Assembly (NCBI RefSeq): GCF_902652685.1
Contig: NZ_CACRUY010000008.1
Coordinates: forward strand, 78,887-142,886
DNA length: 64,000 nucleotides
Source of the DNA: Mycobacterium sp. Marseille-P9652
Lineage (GTDB): Bacteria; Actinomycetota; Actinomycetes; Mycobacteriales; Mycobacteriaceae
Direction: 5' to 3'
Shown: positions 35,260-44,875 of the stretch, piece after piece
Numbering within the stretch: the stretch's first letter is position 1
Layout of the letters: every line of letters begins with the position of its first letter
The notes under the pieces: generated by a model
The model's input: the letters and a program-made list of their open reading frames with translations, nothing else
The model's database searches: none
Told to the model about the DNA's origin: nothing
Made by a program: the position numbers and the translations under genes

Positions 35260-37071
35260 CTACTCCGCCGGCGGCAACTGCCGGGGCCCGTCGGGCGCGT
35301 CCAGCTCGCGGGGCCCGTCGCGCTCCATCAACTCCAGACGGGCGTCGCGCCCGCTCGACCCCAGCGTCCGGCGACCCGCGCCCTCGGCGGATATCTCCCG
35401 CATCGACGCATGCGCGGCGTCGCCGGCCGCGTACCCGGCGGCCCCGTGGTCACGAGCGTGCTCGCCGCGCGACGATGCGACCCGCCCGGGCGCGGCGGCC
35501 GCGGGGCGGGGCTCCGCGCCGCCCGGGTCCGTCGCTTGGGAGTCGAGGGTGACCTTGCGAGTTCGCTTGAGCGAGAACGTGATCTCCTCCACCTCCTCGA
35601 ACACCTGGCGCGCGGTGCGCAGCGGCGCGGTGGTGTTGTCGATCACCCGGGCGACGAACGGCGGCACCAACGGCCGAACCCAGCGGGCGGCGGCTTTGGT
35701 GGCGTCGGGCAGCGACGGGATCAAGGGGGTGGCCCGCTCGCGGTGCGGTTCGACGTCGGCGACGGGTTCGACCGGCGCCGGCAGGCTCTCCGGCGTGCCG
35801 TCGTCTGTCGCGCCCGCGGGATATCGCGTGATCGCCCGGCTCGCCGCTTCGGCTTCGGCGGCAATCGGCAGATACATGTCGTCTTCCTCCGGCGGTTCAA
35901 TCGGCGGGGCGGGCTCGAATTCGCGCCGCGACGACGCGGGCGCGGGCCCCTCGATGGCCTCGGCAACGCGGCGGCGCTGCCGCTCGCGGTCTATCTCGAT
36001 CTGCGCCTCGACGGCGAGGCGGGCCTGCGTGAGTTGGTGCTCCGCCCAGAGGATCTCGGCCTCGCGGCGCACCTCGGCGCGCTTGACCGCGATCGCGGTG
36101 TCGGCGTCGAGCTCGGCGCGTTCGCGCTCCGCGCGCGCGGCCGTCCGCCGGTCGTGTGTCGTCTGGCCACGCCACAGCCCGAGTATCAGCGGCAGGACAC
36201 AGAGCAGCGCGCACGCCGCGCTCGTCGCCAGCCGCAGCGACAGCGCCCCGGCGCCGGCCAAGTCGTTCATGGCGACCCAGCGGGCACCCAGACCCCGGCC
36301 CGCGCCGGCGGCCGCGTTCCGGCGCGCCTCGTCGAGGGTTTGCCGCTCGCGCGCGATCGCGGCGTCGAGACCGGGCGCCCGGGAGTCGCGGGTCGCGAGG
36401 GCAACGTCCAACTGTCGTTGCGCGTCGGCGAGAAGGTCGTTGGCCGTGCGCGTTTCGGGCCCCGGGCCGGGAACGCCGGTGATGCGCGTCTGCGGGCAGG
36501 CCGGCGTCGGGTTGTACTCGCAACGGGCCACGACCAGGGCCTTGTCCTGCTGCTCGCGGGCCTGGTCGACGGCGCGGTCGAGCGCGGCGCGCGCGTCCAC
36601 GTCCTGCTGCAGCGAGGCCGCCGCCCGGGCCACGGCCGGCGTGGAGTCCGCGTTGCGCAGCGCCGTCTCGTCCAGGCGGTGATCGATGGGACCCGCGAAC
36701 ACCGCGAGCGACGCCAGTTCACCGATCAAGACACCGGTCGCCAGCGCGACGGCGGCGCGGGCCGCGATGCCCCGCCGGCCCCGGTGCGGCGCCCCGACGG
36801 TGCCCCGCGTGACCGCCCCCACGAGCAGCCCGAAGAGCAGGGCGAGGGGCAGCACGGCCGCCAGCGACCACCCCGTCGACTGGCGAAGGGCCACGGCGGC
36901 GACCGCCCAGGCGAGCAGCGCCCCCACCAGCACCACCGCGCCGGCGACGGCGTAGGCGGACCGCTCGTGGGGCTCACCCGGCTCGGCGCGGTGACCGCCA
37001 CCGAGCCACGGGAGCAGGCTTCCGGCGCGGGACACGGCGGCGGGGGACTCAGCGATATCGTGGGCGCCCAT
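35260..37071 (-). CDS. DUF4407-like integral membrane protein
   Basis: This 603-aa protein has two pairs of membrane segments: one around residues 41-85 and another near 100-125 in the first quarter, and one around 285-305. Charged coiled-coil stretches follow (RTAARAERERAELDADTAIAVKRAEVRREAEILWAEHQ in part). The C-terminal half is cytosolic, Pro- and charge-rich. Size and place match Rv1779c of M. tuberculosis (from memory), an integral membrane protein of unknown function near ESX-5. Confidence 0.75.
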   Translation of the reverse strand: MGAHDIAESPAAVSRAGSLLPWLGGGHRAEPGEPHERSAYAVAGAVVLVGALLAWAVAAVALRQSTGWSLAAVLPLALLFGLLVGAVTRGTVGAPHRGRRGIAARAAVALATGVLIGELASLAVFAGPIDHRLDETALRNADSTPAVARAAASLQQDVDARAALDRAVDQAREQQDKALVVARCEYNPTPACPQTRITGVPGPGPETRTANDLLADAQRQLDVALATRDSRAPGLDAAIARERQTLDEARRNAAAGAGRGLGARWVAMNDLAGAGALSLRLATSAACALLCVLPLILGLWRGQTTHDRRTAARAERERAELDADTAIAVKRAEVRREAEILWAEHQLTQARLAVEAQIEIDRERQRRRVAEAIEGPAPASSRREFEPAPPIEPPEEDDMYLPIAAEAEAASRAITRYPAGATDDGTPESLPAPVEPVADVEPHRERATPLIPSLPDATKAAARWVRPLVPPFVARVIDNTTAPLRTARQVFEEVEEITFSLKRTRKVTLDSQATDPGGAEPRPAAAAPGRVASSRGEHARDHGAAGYAAGDAAHASMREISAEGAGRRTLGSSGRDARLELMERDGPRELDAPDGPRQLPPAE

Positions 37072-37308
37072 AACTGACAAACACCTCCAAGCCGTCAAGC
37101 CTCCCAGCCCGCCGCCCGACACACCGAACCGAATAGCCCTGCTGTGGTGGGGTTCACAACACTTTCGAAGGCGCGCGCGTCGAACCGGCGTGGTAGCCGC
37201 ACCCCGGGCTTCGACCCCGGTTTGCCAGGGGTTGAAGTTTCCGACTCGCCGCGACGCGAACTCCGATCAGCGGCCGTTCCGGCGGGGGACGTGAGACGGT
37301 ATAAGCCT

Positions 37309-37866
37309 ATGCAGAACCTGGATTATGTCACCTACGAGGAGTTCGGCCGCCGATTCTTCGAGATCGCGGTCACTCCCGAGCGCGTCGCGGCGGCGCTGGC
37401 CGACGTTGCGGGCAGCGAGTTCGCGATGGAGCCGATCGCCCAGGGCCCCGGCAAGATCGCCAAGGTCAGCGCGCACGTCAAGATCCAGGAGCCGCGCGTC
37501 ACCCGGCGTCTGGGTGACAGCATCACCTTCGTCATTCACATCCCGCTGTCGATCGACCTGCTCGTCGACCTGTGGCTCGACAAGCAGCGCTTCGTGGTGT
37601 CGGGGGACATCGCCCTGCGCGCCACCGCCCGGGCCGCCGAGCCGTTGCTGCTGATCGTCGACGTCTCCAAGCCGCGGCCCTCCGACATCACCGTCAACGT
37701 GTCGTCGAAGTCGATCCGCGGCGAGGTGCTGCGCATCCTCGCGGGGGTCGACGGCGAAATCCGGCGCTTCGTCGCCCAGTACGTCGCCGACGAGATCGAC
37801 GCGCCGCATTCCCAGGCCGCCCAGATCATCGATGTCGCCCACCAGTTGCAGGAGGTCTGGCCCTAG
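37309..37866 (+). CDS. Conserved hypothetical protein (Rv1780-like)
   Basis: This 185-aa protein has no signal or membrane segment. Residues 20-120 alternate beta strands (ITFVIHIPLSIDLLVDLWLDKQRFVVSGDIALRA, then LLLIVDVSKPRPSDITVNVSSKS), and the C terminus is helical. This suggests a lipid- or hydrophobic-ligand binding fold. Position between a DUF4407 protein and malQ matches Rv1780 (from memory). Confidence 0.7.
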   Translation: MQNLDYVTYEEFGRRFFEIAVTPERVAAALADVAGSEFAMEPIAQGPGKIAKVSAHVKIQEPRVTRRLGDSITFVIHIPLSIDLLVDLWLDKQRFVVSGDIALRATARAAEPLLLIVDVSKPRPSDITVNVSSKSIRGEVLRILAGVDGEIRRFVAQYVADEIDAPHSQAAQIIDVAHQLQEVWP

Positions 37867-37935
37867 GCGCCGGTTTTCCGATCTTCTCCGCCGGGTATCA
37901 ACCTTGCGACCCACCGTCTGGAGGAGGAGTGACAC

Positions 37936-38364
37936 TTGGCGCAGGTAAACGTCTCCATGGCGTCGGATCTGGACCCGGAAGCCGCGTGGAAACTCGCCTC
38001 CGACCTGCGCCGGTTCGACGAGTGGATGACGATCTTCGGCGGCTGGCGCTCACCGGTCCCGTCCAAGATCGAGAAGGGCACGTGCGTCTCGTCGTGCGTC
38101 AAGGTCAAGGGGTTTCGCAACGTGGTCCATTGGGAGGTCACGTGCTACGACGAGCCGAACGGCATTGAGCTCCAGGGCCGCGCCCGAGGCGGCATCCGCA
38201 TCGGGGTCGGCCTGAACATCGACCCCGACCACGGCGGATCGGAGTTCCATCTGCGGGCCGACCTCAGCGGGGGCGTGCTCAGCGGCCCGGTCGGCGGGGT
38301 GGTCGCCCGGGTGCTGCGCGGCGACATCCGCAAGTCGGTCAACAACCTGGCCGCCCTCCAGTAA
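37936..38364 (+). CDS. SRPBCC (START-like) small-molecule binding protein
   Basis: This 142-aa protein has the SRPBCC fold pattern: MAQVNVSMASDLDPEAAWKLASDLRRFDEWM, then strands through GTCVSSCVKVKGFRNVVHWEVTCY. Members bind hydrophobic ligands; some mycobacterial ones are annotated as Rv0910-type toxins, but no antitoxin gene is adjacent. It starts with TTG 37936, supported by GGAGGAG six bases upstream. Confidence 0.7.
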   Translation: MAQVNVSMASDLDPEAAWKLASDLRRFDEWMTIFGGWRSPVPSKIEKGTCVSSCVKVKGFRNVVHWEVTCYDEPNGIELQGRARGGIRIGVGLNIDPDHGGSEFHLRADLSGGVLSGPVGGVVARVLRGDIRKSVNNLAALQ

Positions 38365-38456
38365 ATACGAGCCGCAGCGACCCGTAAGGGGTGCGGTCCC
38401 GGCGCCGGTGCGTTAAGTTACGCCGAGCAGTCGCACAGGACACTCGGGAGGTCCGC

Positions 38457-38882
38457 ATGGCTCGTCGGTGGTTGTTGGTCGCGATCGTTTCGGCGGTGGC
38501 GTTGTCAGCAGGGTGTTCGGGGGGCAAGTCGACGCCTGCCGCATCGACGACGACCCAGTCCACCGGCAAGTCGTCGTCATCGACATCGTCGACGGCGGCA
38601 ACCTCCAGCGCGACCAGCTCCAGCGCCGCCGCGCCGGCGGCCCCGCTCGACAGCAACCAATGCGTCGATGTCACCGGCGCGTTCGCCGACCTGCTGACCG
38701 CGAACGACAAAGACGGGGCCCGAAAGGCCGCCACCACCCTCGAGGGCTACAACCCACCGTCCGACGTCAAGGACGCCATCGAGCACTTCGTCACCACCGG
38801 CGGCGCGCATTTCGACGACCCGGACTACACCAAGAACCACAACGCCGTGGACGGCTGGGTCAAGCAGGTGTGCCCCAGCTGA
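38457..38882 (+). CDS. Putative lipoprotein
   Basis: This 141-aa protein has a lipoprotein signal (MARRWLLVAIVSAVALSAGC, lipobox LSAGC), a Ser/Thr-rich linker of about 45 residues, and a small folded domain with two Cys (NQCVDV and QVCPS) near its ends. No family recognised. GGGAGG precedes ATG 38457. Confidence 0.75.
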   Translation: MARRWLLVAIVSAVALSAGCSGGKSTPAASTTTQSTGKSSSSTSSTAATSSATSSSAAAPAAPLDSNQCVDVTGAFADLLTANDKDGARKAATTLEGYNPPSDVKDAIEHFVTTGGAHFDDPDYTKNHNAVDGWVKQVCPS

Positions 38883-38883
38883 G

Positions 38884-39165
38884 TCAGGACCAGCGGGCCG
38901 GCGGCAGCGCGCCGTCGACCGTCATTTCGCGTTCGGCCTGACGAACCCGCCGGCGCTCCATGGCAAGCCACGACATGCCCGCGCCGACGGTGAGCAACCC
39001 GATGCTCGCCACGTCGACGCCCAAGCGGACGTGGCCGAGGGCGAAGTTGGCCACGGAGGCCAGCAGCGTCAGCACGGCGGCCGCGACGACGACCAACCGG
39101 GGTTTCCTCTCGACTCGCTCTTCCAGGTCGTGCGCCGATTGCGGAGTTCTGGCGGTCCGTCCCAT
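38884..39165 (-). CDS. Small two-helix membrane protein
   Basis: This 93-aa protein has two hydrophobic helices (LVVVAAAVLTLLASVANFAL and VDVASIGLLTVGAGMSWLAM) with a charged N terminus (LEERVERK) and C terminus (ERRRVRQAERE). Function unknown. It faces the lipoprotein gene tail to tail with 1 bp between stops. Confidence 0.6.
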   Translation of the reverse strand: MGRTARTPQSAHDLEERVERKPRLVVVAAAVLTLLASVANFALGHVRLGVDVASIGLLTVGAGMSWLAMERRRVRQAEREMTVDGALPPARWS

Positions 39166-39230
39166 GCAATCTGAGCTACCCGAATTGCGTTTTCCACAAA
39201 CGACTTCGGCGGACGGTGGCGCCGGGGCGC

Positions 39231-41045
39231 TCAGAGCGTCTGGTGCCGCCCGAAATACTTGTGGTCCTCGCTGTAGCCGCCATAGCCGCTGCCGATGTCA
39301 CGGAAGTCGGCGACGAACTCGATTCCCTTGATCCACTTGACCAGTTTGAAGCCGTGTTGGAGCTCGTTGCGCAGCCGCAGCGGCGCCCCGTGCATGTAGG
39401 GCAGTGGCCGGTCGTTCATGTTGTACGCCAGCATCGTCATGTGGTGGTCCATCTGGCCGATGGGATGGGCGTTGTAGTAGATGCCGCCGGTGGCACCGAG
39501 GCCCAGCGAATAGAACACGACCCACTTCGCCCCGGGCAGTGGTTTGACGATGTCCATGATCGTCTTCATCTGCACGCCACCCCATTTGGCGACGCCGGAC
39601 CACGCCTGGATGCAGAAGTGCTGCGAGATCTGGTCGTGGTAGGGCAACGCCTTGAGGTCGTCGAGCGAGAACTCCATAGGATGCTCGACGAGTCCGTAGA
39701 CCCTCAGCCGCCAGTCCCGGAAGTCGTTCTCCTGCAACTCTTTGTATTCCACCGTCTCCGGCAGCCGGCCGTTGCGCCAGTGGTGCGGCGAGATGTCCTT
39801 CTCGGTGAACGCGCCGGGCTTGGGATCCAGCCGTTCCAGGGATCGCTGGAAGGGCCCGACGAGCGCGGAACCGACGCGCTGGATGACCCGGGGGTGCCGG
39901 ATCGTGAAGGGAGTGGCCCAGACCCACGCGACCGCCGTCAGCACCATGGCCGCGACGAACAAGCAGAAACCCACCCAGCTGTTGTCGTCGCGGGCGGCGA
40001 ACATGTGGTTGAGGTTGCGCAGCGCCTGCGTCGCGAACACCAGCGTGACGTGCACGACGATGAAGAACAGGAAGTAGGCCAGCACCAAGAAGTGCAGCGA
40101 GCGCGCGTGCTGGATGCTCAGCCGCTTGCTCAGCCAATGGACCCGCTGGGACAACGCCGGCGACATCCCGAGCCCGGTGAGCAACGCGGCCGGGGCGGCG
40201 ATGAAGACGGTGGTGAAGTAGGCCAGCACCTGCAGGGCGTTGTAGGCGACCCAGCCGTTGTCGGTGGGCCAGTGCTCGACCGAAAGGTATTGGATGGCAA
40301 CGGAAGCCGCATTCGGGAAGACGGACCAGCTGGTGGGCACGATGTGCCGCCACTGCCCGGTGCTGAACAGCAGCACGTAGAACACCGCCCCGTTGACGAG
40401 CCACAGCACGTCCATGCCGAGATGCCACCAGCGGGCCAGCCCGATCGAATGCCGGAAGCCGGGCAGCCCGAATTGCGGTGGCAGGGCGACGGTGTCGGAG
40501 TTCGCGGTCCAGTATTCGTCGTCGGGGACCGGTGGACCCACCCGCAGCCACTCGTCCTTTCCGGGCGTGGCGTTGCGGCTGAAGTACAGCCGCGGGTGAT
40601 CGCAGAGGATCTGGATCCCCGACCTGATGATGAAGACCATCATGAACAGGTTGAAGAAGTGGGTCCAGCCGAGCCAGGCGGGAATGCCGGGCGTCTTGGC
40701 GTGCGCGTCGACCCCCGGGTAGCGCTGGATGAACGCCTGAATCGAGGGCATGTTGTACAGCCCCTTGCCGATCGCGACCGCGGCCACCAGGAGGGCGAAG
40801 CCGATCGGGATGAGCCAGAGCAGGTTGAACCACCGGTCGCGTCCGACCCGCAGCTTTGGCGCCGACGCGCGTCGGGTGAGGTCGAAGCCCCCGCCGTACG
40901 TCTGGAGGTCGATGGCGTCCTCGGCGGAATGGATTTCGTTGCGGTAGCCCGGGTCGTCCGTCAGCGGCCTGCCCACCGCAAGCGTCTGGCGTCCCGGGCC
41001 CTCGGCGGTCCCGGCGTGCAGGCCCCGGTGGTCGGTGTCCGTCAC
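39231..41045 (-). CDS. Membrane molybdopterin oxidoreductase with cytochrome b561-type N-terminal domain
   Basis: This 604-aa fusion protein has an N-terminal membrane half with several helices and His residues suited to haem b (HFFNLFMMVFIIRSGIQIL, ARWWHLGMDVLWLVNG, HARSLHFLVLAYFLFFIVVHVTLVF). The C-terminal half is a sulfite-oxidase-type molybdopterin domain with the likely Moco ligand Cys in HFCIQAWSGV and the conserved YNMNDRPLPYMHGAPLR. It probably oxidises or reduces a small substrate and exchanges electrons with the quinone pool. GTG 41045 lies seven bases after a minus-strand TAATTT, suggesting a leaderless mRNA. Confidence 0.85.
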   Translation of the reverse strand: MTDTDHRGLHAGTAEGPGRQTLAVGRPLTDDPGYRNEIHSAEDAIDLQTYGGGFDLTRRASAPKLRVGRDRWFNLLWLIPIGFALLVAAVAIGKGLYNMPSIQAFIQRYPGVDAHAKTPGIPAWLGWTHFFNLFMMVFIIRSGIQILCDHPRLYFSRNATPGKDEWLRVGPPVPDDEYWTANSDTVALPPQFGLPGFRHSIGLARWWHLGMDVLWLVNGAVFYVLLFSTGQWRHIVPTSWSVFPNAASVAIQYLSVEHWPTDNGWVAYNALQVLAYFTTVFIAAPAALLTGLGMSPALSQRVHWLSKRLSIQHARSLHFLVLAYFLFFIVVHVTLVFATQALRNLNHMFAARDDNSWVGFCLFVAAMVLTAVAWVWATPFTIRHPRVIQRVGSALVGPFQRSLERLDPKPGAFTEKDISPHHWRNGRLPETVEYKELQENDFRDWRLRVYGLVEHPMEFSLDDLKALPYHDQISQHFCIQAWSGVAKWGGVQMKTIMDIVKPLPGAKWVVFYSLGLGATGGIYYNAHPIGQMDHHMTMLAYNMNDRPLPYMHGAPLRLRNELQHGFKLVKWIKGIEFVADFRDIGSGYGGYSEDHKYFGRHQTL

Positions 41046-41052
41046 GATGTCG

Positions 41053-41058
41053 AAATTA
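41053..41058 (-). promoter_or_regulatory. -10 hexamer TAATTT, leaderless promoter of the molybdopterin oxidoreductase gene
   Basis: On the minus strand TAATTT is followed by seven bases and GTG 41045, with no ribosome binding site in between. Confidence 0.5.
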
Positions 41059-41246
41059 CACGAGTCGGCTTGGATAAATCGGAATCGATCCGCAGACGGC
41101 CGCCGCGCAGGGCATTTTTCGGGGCCGGCGCAGGCGGCGGGAACCGGCCGGATTGCCGATGACCGCCGCGGACGCGGATACCTGGACGGCCCCTGTGAAT
41201 GTGCGCATAACGCGCTGGACGAGCCCGAGCGATGGTCGCGATCCGT

Positions 41247-41271
41247 CCCCCAGCTACGCGGGGGTACCCCC
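41247..41271. repeat. Dispersed-type GC palindrome
   Basis: CCCCC pairs with GGGGG around an 8-base loop, and the second arm continues as the palindrome GGGGGTACCCCC. It resembles short mycobacterial intergenic repeats and the element inside the 13E12 gene at 2036. Confidence 0.45.
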
Positions 41272-41303
41272 ATCGCCCGGCGATGCCGCGCTCGCGATCG
41301 CGA

Positions 41304-41774
41304 CTAAGCCGGGTCGTGCGGGCGCAACCGCCGAGTGGGTCGGGTCTCGATGGCGTTGATCGTCAGGGCCCGGCGACTGATCCGCCACCCGGCGTCGGTC
41401 AACTCGTACTCGTCGTCGTAGCGCAGATGCCAGACCGCGTCGAACACCTCGTCGCCACGGCGGTCCCAGTGGTGCGCGATGCAGGCGATGCGGCCCCGCG
41501 CATTCCCGGGCCGCGCGGCGCCGTCGTAGACCTCCCCGATGATCGCGTGCTCGGTGCGGGCAACCCCGGCCACGGCAGCGAGCGCGGCGGTGATCGCGTC
41601 GCGGCCCCGGTGAAGGTGAACCGGGTCCAGACGCCCCGGCGGCTCCGGGACCGCCAGCTCCGCGCCGTCGGCGAAAAGCGATGCGGCTTCGGCGAATTGG
41701 CGGTCGTCGACTCCGGCGGCATACCGGTGCACCAGATCGCTGAGGGCCCATCGCACGTCGGCGGACAGCGTCAC
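41304..41774 (-). CDS. SnoaL-like/NTF2-fold protein
   Basis: This 156-aa protein has the NTF2-like start LSDLVHRYAAGVDDRQFAEAASLFADGAEL followed by strands ending GWRISRRALTIN. It may bind or isomerise a small molecule. GTG 41774 lies 13 bp after the stop of the LLM flavin gene, so the two are probably co-transcribed. Confidence 0.7.
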   Translation of the reverse strand: MTLSADVRWALSDLVHRYAAGVDDRQFAEAASLFADGAELAVPEPPGRLDPVHLHRGRDAITAALAAVAGVARTEHAIIGEVYDGAARPGNARGRIACIAHHWDRRGDEVFDAVWHLRYDDEYELTDAGWRISRRALTINAIETRPTRRLRPHDPA

Positions 41775-41787
41775 GGAAGGCCGGCCG

Positions 41788-42666
41788 TCACGACAGGGAC
41801 AGCCGCTGCGCGCACGCCGACAACATGTCCTTGGCCTGCTCGACGTCGGTGGTGGGCGGCATGCCCAGCACGATCCGATCGGCGCCCTGCTCGACTAGGC
41901 CGCCCGCGCGGTCGGCGTCGATCTTGCTGACCAGGTGTCCCAGCGAGACCTCCAGCGCGCCGGGGTCGCGCCCCACCGCCGCCGCCTCGTCGCGCATCAG
42001 CGCGATCAGCGCCGCCAACCGCGGCCCGGTCACGCCGAGCGGCTGGAATCCGTCGCCGAGCCGTCCCGCCCGGCGCGCGGCCGCCCGGCTGTGGCCGCCG
42101 ATGTGCACCGGAAGCCGGTCTCCGGCAAGGGGTTTCGGGTACGACGCGACGTTGTCGAAGGCGAAGAACTCGCCGTGATGCGACGCGCCGTCGGGGTGGT
42201 CGGCCCACAGGGTCCGCAGGACGGCCAGCTGTTCGTCGGCCCGGCGCCCGCGGCTGTCGAACTCCGCACCGCACGCCTCGACCTCCTCCCTCAGCCATCC
42301 GACGCCCACGCACAACCGCAGCCGGCCGCGGGAGAGCACGTCGACGGTCGCGGCCCGCTTGGCGAGCATCACCGGATGGTGGTTCGGCAGGACGAGCACG
42401 CCGGTGGCCAGGCCCAGCCGCGTGGTGTGGGCCGCCAGGAAAGCGAGCACGTCCAGGGGATCGGGGATGGGGCAGTCCGCTGCCATGCCCACCCGTCCGG
42501 AGCTGTCGTACGGGTAGACGCTGTCGTAGCGGGTGGCCAGGACGGTGTGCTCTGCGACGACGATCGACTCGAAGCCGCACCGCTCGAGGTGCGTCGCGAA
42601 CTGCACCATCCATTCGGGGTCCGCGGTGACGCCGTCGGCCACGGGGGCGACGACCGATACCTTCAT
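41788..42666 (-). CDS. LLM-class F420-dependent oxidoreductase
   Basis: This 292-aa protein is a luciferase-like TIM-barrel enzyme: WMVQFATHLERCGFESIVVAEHTVL, then GLATGVLVLPNHHPVMLAKRAATVDVLSRGRL and VGVGWLREEVEACGAEF. In mycobacteria this class usually uses F420. The substrate is unknown. Confidence 0.85.
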   Translation of the reverse strand: MKVSVVAPVADGVTADPEWMVQFATHLERCGFESIVVAEHTVLATRYDSVYPYDSSGRVGMAADCPIPDPLDVLAFLAAHTTRLGLATGVLVLPNHHPVMLAKRAATVDVLSRGRLRLCVGVGWLREEVEACGAEFDSRGRRADEQLAVLRTLWADHPDGASHHGEFFAFDNVASYPKPLAGDRLPVHIGGHSRAAARRAGRLGDGFQPLGVTGPRLAALIALMRDEAAAVGRDPGALEVSLGHLVSKIDADRAGGLVEQGADRIVLGMPPTTDVEQAKDMLSACAQRLSLS

Positions 42667-42715
42667 GGCCGTTCAAACTACAGGGCGGATCGGGCGTGCC
42701 CGCTGATCCGGCGCC

Positions 42716-44875
42716 TCAGTTGGTGGCCGGCGCGATCGCCGCGCGCACCGCCTCGGCCAGGGCGGCCGCCCGCCGATCGGTGAAGACGTCTTCGAGGAGC
42801 AGGGGGCGACCGTCGGGGCCCGCCAGCGGCATCCGCCAGTTGGGGTATTCGTCGGTCGTGCCGGGCTGGTTCTGCGTCCGGCGGTCACCGACCGCGTCGG
42901 CCAGTGAGACGCCCACGAGCCGCGACGGGGTCCGGCCGACGTACCGGTGCAGCGCCACGACGACCGACTCCGGGTCGTCGTCGCCCTCGGCCAGCAGCCC
43001 ACCGCGGCGCAACTCGGCCAGCCACGCCGCCAGCTCGGCGCGGCTCGCTTCCAGCTCCTCCCCGGCGGGCCGGGTCAGCAGCCCCAGCGACTCGCGCAGC
43101 CGCACGTGGTCGCCGGCCAGGTAGCCGGCGGTCGGCGGCAGGTCGTGCGTCGTGACCGAGGACAGGCAGTACTCCCGCCAGCGCTCGGCGCGGAGCGGAG
43201 CGCCGCTGGCACTTGGGTCGTCGCGGTCCAGTTCGAACCACAGGATCGAGGTGCCCAGCACCCCGCGCAGCAACAGATAGTCGCGCACCCACGGCTCGAC
43301 CGTCCCGAGATCCTCGCCGACAACGACAGCGCCCGCGCGGTGGGCCTCCAGCGCGACGATGCCGATCATGGCCTCGTGGTTGTAGCGGACGTAGGTGCCC
43401 GCGGTGGGCGCGGCGCCCTCGGGGATCCACCACAGCCGGAACAGCCCGATGATGTGATCGATCCGCACCCCGCCGGCGTGCCTGAGCACCGCCCGGATGA
43501 GCGCGCGGAACGGCCGGTATTCCTCCTCCTCGAGGCGGTCCGGGCGCCAGGGCGGCTGCGACCAGTCCTGACCGAGCTGGTTGAACTCGTCCGGCGGCGC
43601 CCCCGCGGTGACGCCGGGCGCCAGCACGTCCTGCATGGCCCAGGCGTCGGCGCCGTTGGGGTGCGCCCCGACGGCGAGGTCGTGCATGATGCCCAGCGTC
43701 ATCCCGGCCCGCACGGCCTGCGACTGCGCCGCCGCGAGTTGCTCGTCGAGTTGCCACTGCAACCAGCGATGGAAGTCCACGGTGCCCGCGTGCTTGCTGA
43801 CGAACTTGGCGACGCCCTTGCCGCCCGGGTGCCGCAGCGACTCCGGCCACCGATGCCAGTCGCCGCCGTATTCCTCCGCCAGGGCACACCAGGTCGCGAA
43901 GTCATCGAGCGCGCGTCCCTCCCGTTTCCGGAACGCCTCGTACGCCAGCTCGCGGCCGGCCGACCGGGGCACCCCGTGCAGCAACGCGAGCGCCTCACGT
44001 TTCGCCGCCCAGGCGCCGTCCCGGTTGATGCGGTCGAGCCGTCGCGCCGCGCGCTGCACGTCGGCGCGCAACCGCCGCACGCGGCTGCGCTTGACGAGGT
44101 CGGCGAACTCCGGGACGGCCTCGACACGCAGGTAGAGCGGATTGAAGAAGCGCCGTGACGTCGGCAGGTACGGCGACGGCTCCATCGGCGCGGTCGGGGC
44201 GGCCGCGTGCAGGGGATTGACCACGACGAAATCGGCCCCGTGGCATGTCGCGGACCACACCGCCAGGTCGGCCAGGTCGGTGAGATCGCCGACGCCCCAC
44301 GAACATTCCGACCGCACGCTGTAGAGCTGGACGGCCGTGCCCCAGGCCCGTCGGGCGCCCAGCCGCTCCGGCAGCCCGAGCCAGTCGGGCGTCACGATGA
44401 GCGCGGCCGCGGCCTCGCTGTCACCGGACCGCAGGTGCACCCGGTGGTAGCCCAGCGGCAGGTCGGTGGGGAGCACGAAGCTGGCTTCGCCGACCCATCG
44501 CCCCGCCAGGTCGAACGGCGGGGTGAAGTTGTCGACCTGGCGCACGCCGTCGCGCACCGTGCCGTCCTCCAGTTCCAGCCAGACCTCGGCGGGGGCGCCG
44601 TGTGTCACGTGCACCCAGAACTTCGTCTGCGCGCCCGTGCGCGCGACGATCGTCGGCGGCAACGGCCGGGCCCAGTACGACCGCAACTGCGTCACCAGCG
44701 CGACGTTCCGCTCCTGTTCGTCGCCGGCGGCCACCCCGAGTGCCGCCAGCACCGCGACCACGGTGGACTCGGGGACCGGAACTCGCCTGCCGGTCCAGTC
44801 CTCGTACTCCGTGGCGATGCCATACCTGCGGGCAAGTTCGACCAGCGAGGGGGCGAGCTCAGTCATAACGGTCAT
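42716..44875 (-). CDS. malQ: 4-alpha-glucanotransferase (amylomaltase)
   Basis: This 719-aa GH77 enzyme has the family regions GIMHDLAVGAHPNGADAWA, VRIDHIIGLFRLWWIPEG (with the catalytic Asp region) and VVGEDLGTVEPWVRDYL (catalytic Glu), then SVTTHDLPPTAGYL. It transfers maltodextrin segments between glucans in the cytosol. Length and place just before eccB5 match Rv1781c malQ. It is divergent from the ESX-5 operon. Confidence 0.95.
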   Translation of the reverse strand: MTVMTELAPSLVELARRYGIATEYEDWTGRRVPVPESTVVAVLAALGVAAGDEQERNVALVTQLRSYWARPLPPTIVARTGAQTKFWVHVTHGAPAEVWLELEDGTVRDGVRQVDNFTPPFDLAGRWVGEASFVLPTDLPLGYHRVHLRSGDSEAAAALIVTPDWLGLPERLGARRAWGTAVQLYSVRSECSWGVGDLTDLADLAVWSATCHGADFVVVNPLHAAAPTAPMEPSPYLPTSRRFFNPLYLRVEAVPEFADLVKRSRVRRLRADVQRAARRLDRINRDGAWAAKREALALLHGVPRSAGRELAYEAFRKREGRALDDFATWCALAEEYGGDWHRWPESLRHPGGKGVAKFVSKHAGTVDFHRWLQWQLDEQLAAAQSQAVRAGMTLGIMHDLAVGAHPNGADAWAMQDVLAPGVTAGAPPDEFNQLGQDWSQPPWRPDRLEEEEYRPFRALIRAVLRHAGGVRIDHIIGLFRLWWIPEGAAPTAGTYVRYNHEAMIGIVALEAHRAGAVVVGEDLGTVEPWVRDYLLLRGVLGTSILWFELDRDDPSASGAPLRAERWREYCLSSVTTHDLPPTAGYLAGDHVRLRESLGLLTRPAGEELEASRAELAAWLAELRRGGLLAEGDDDPESVVVALHRYVGRTPSRLVGVSLADAVGDRRTQNQPGTTDEYPNWRMPLAGPDGRPLLLEDVFTDRRAAALAEAVRAAIAPATN

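Noticed and set aside
37936-38364. Toxin of a toxin-antitoxin pair
   Set aside because: The SRPBCC protein resembles proteins annotated as Rv0910-type toxins, but no antitoxin gene is adjacent, so only the fold is called.
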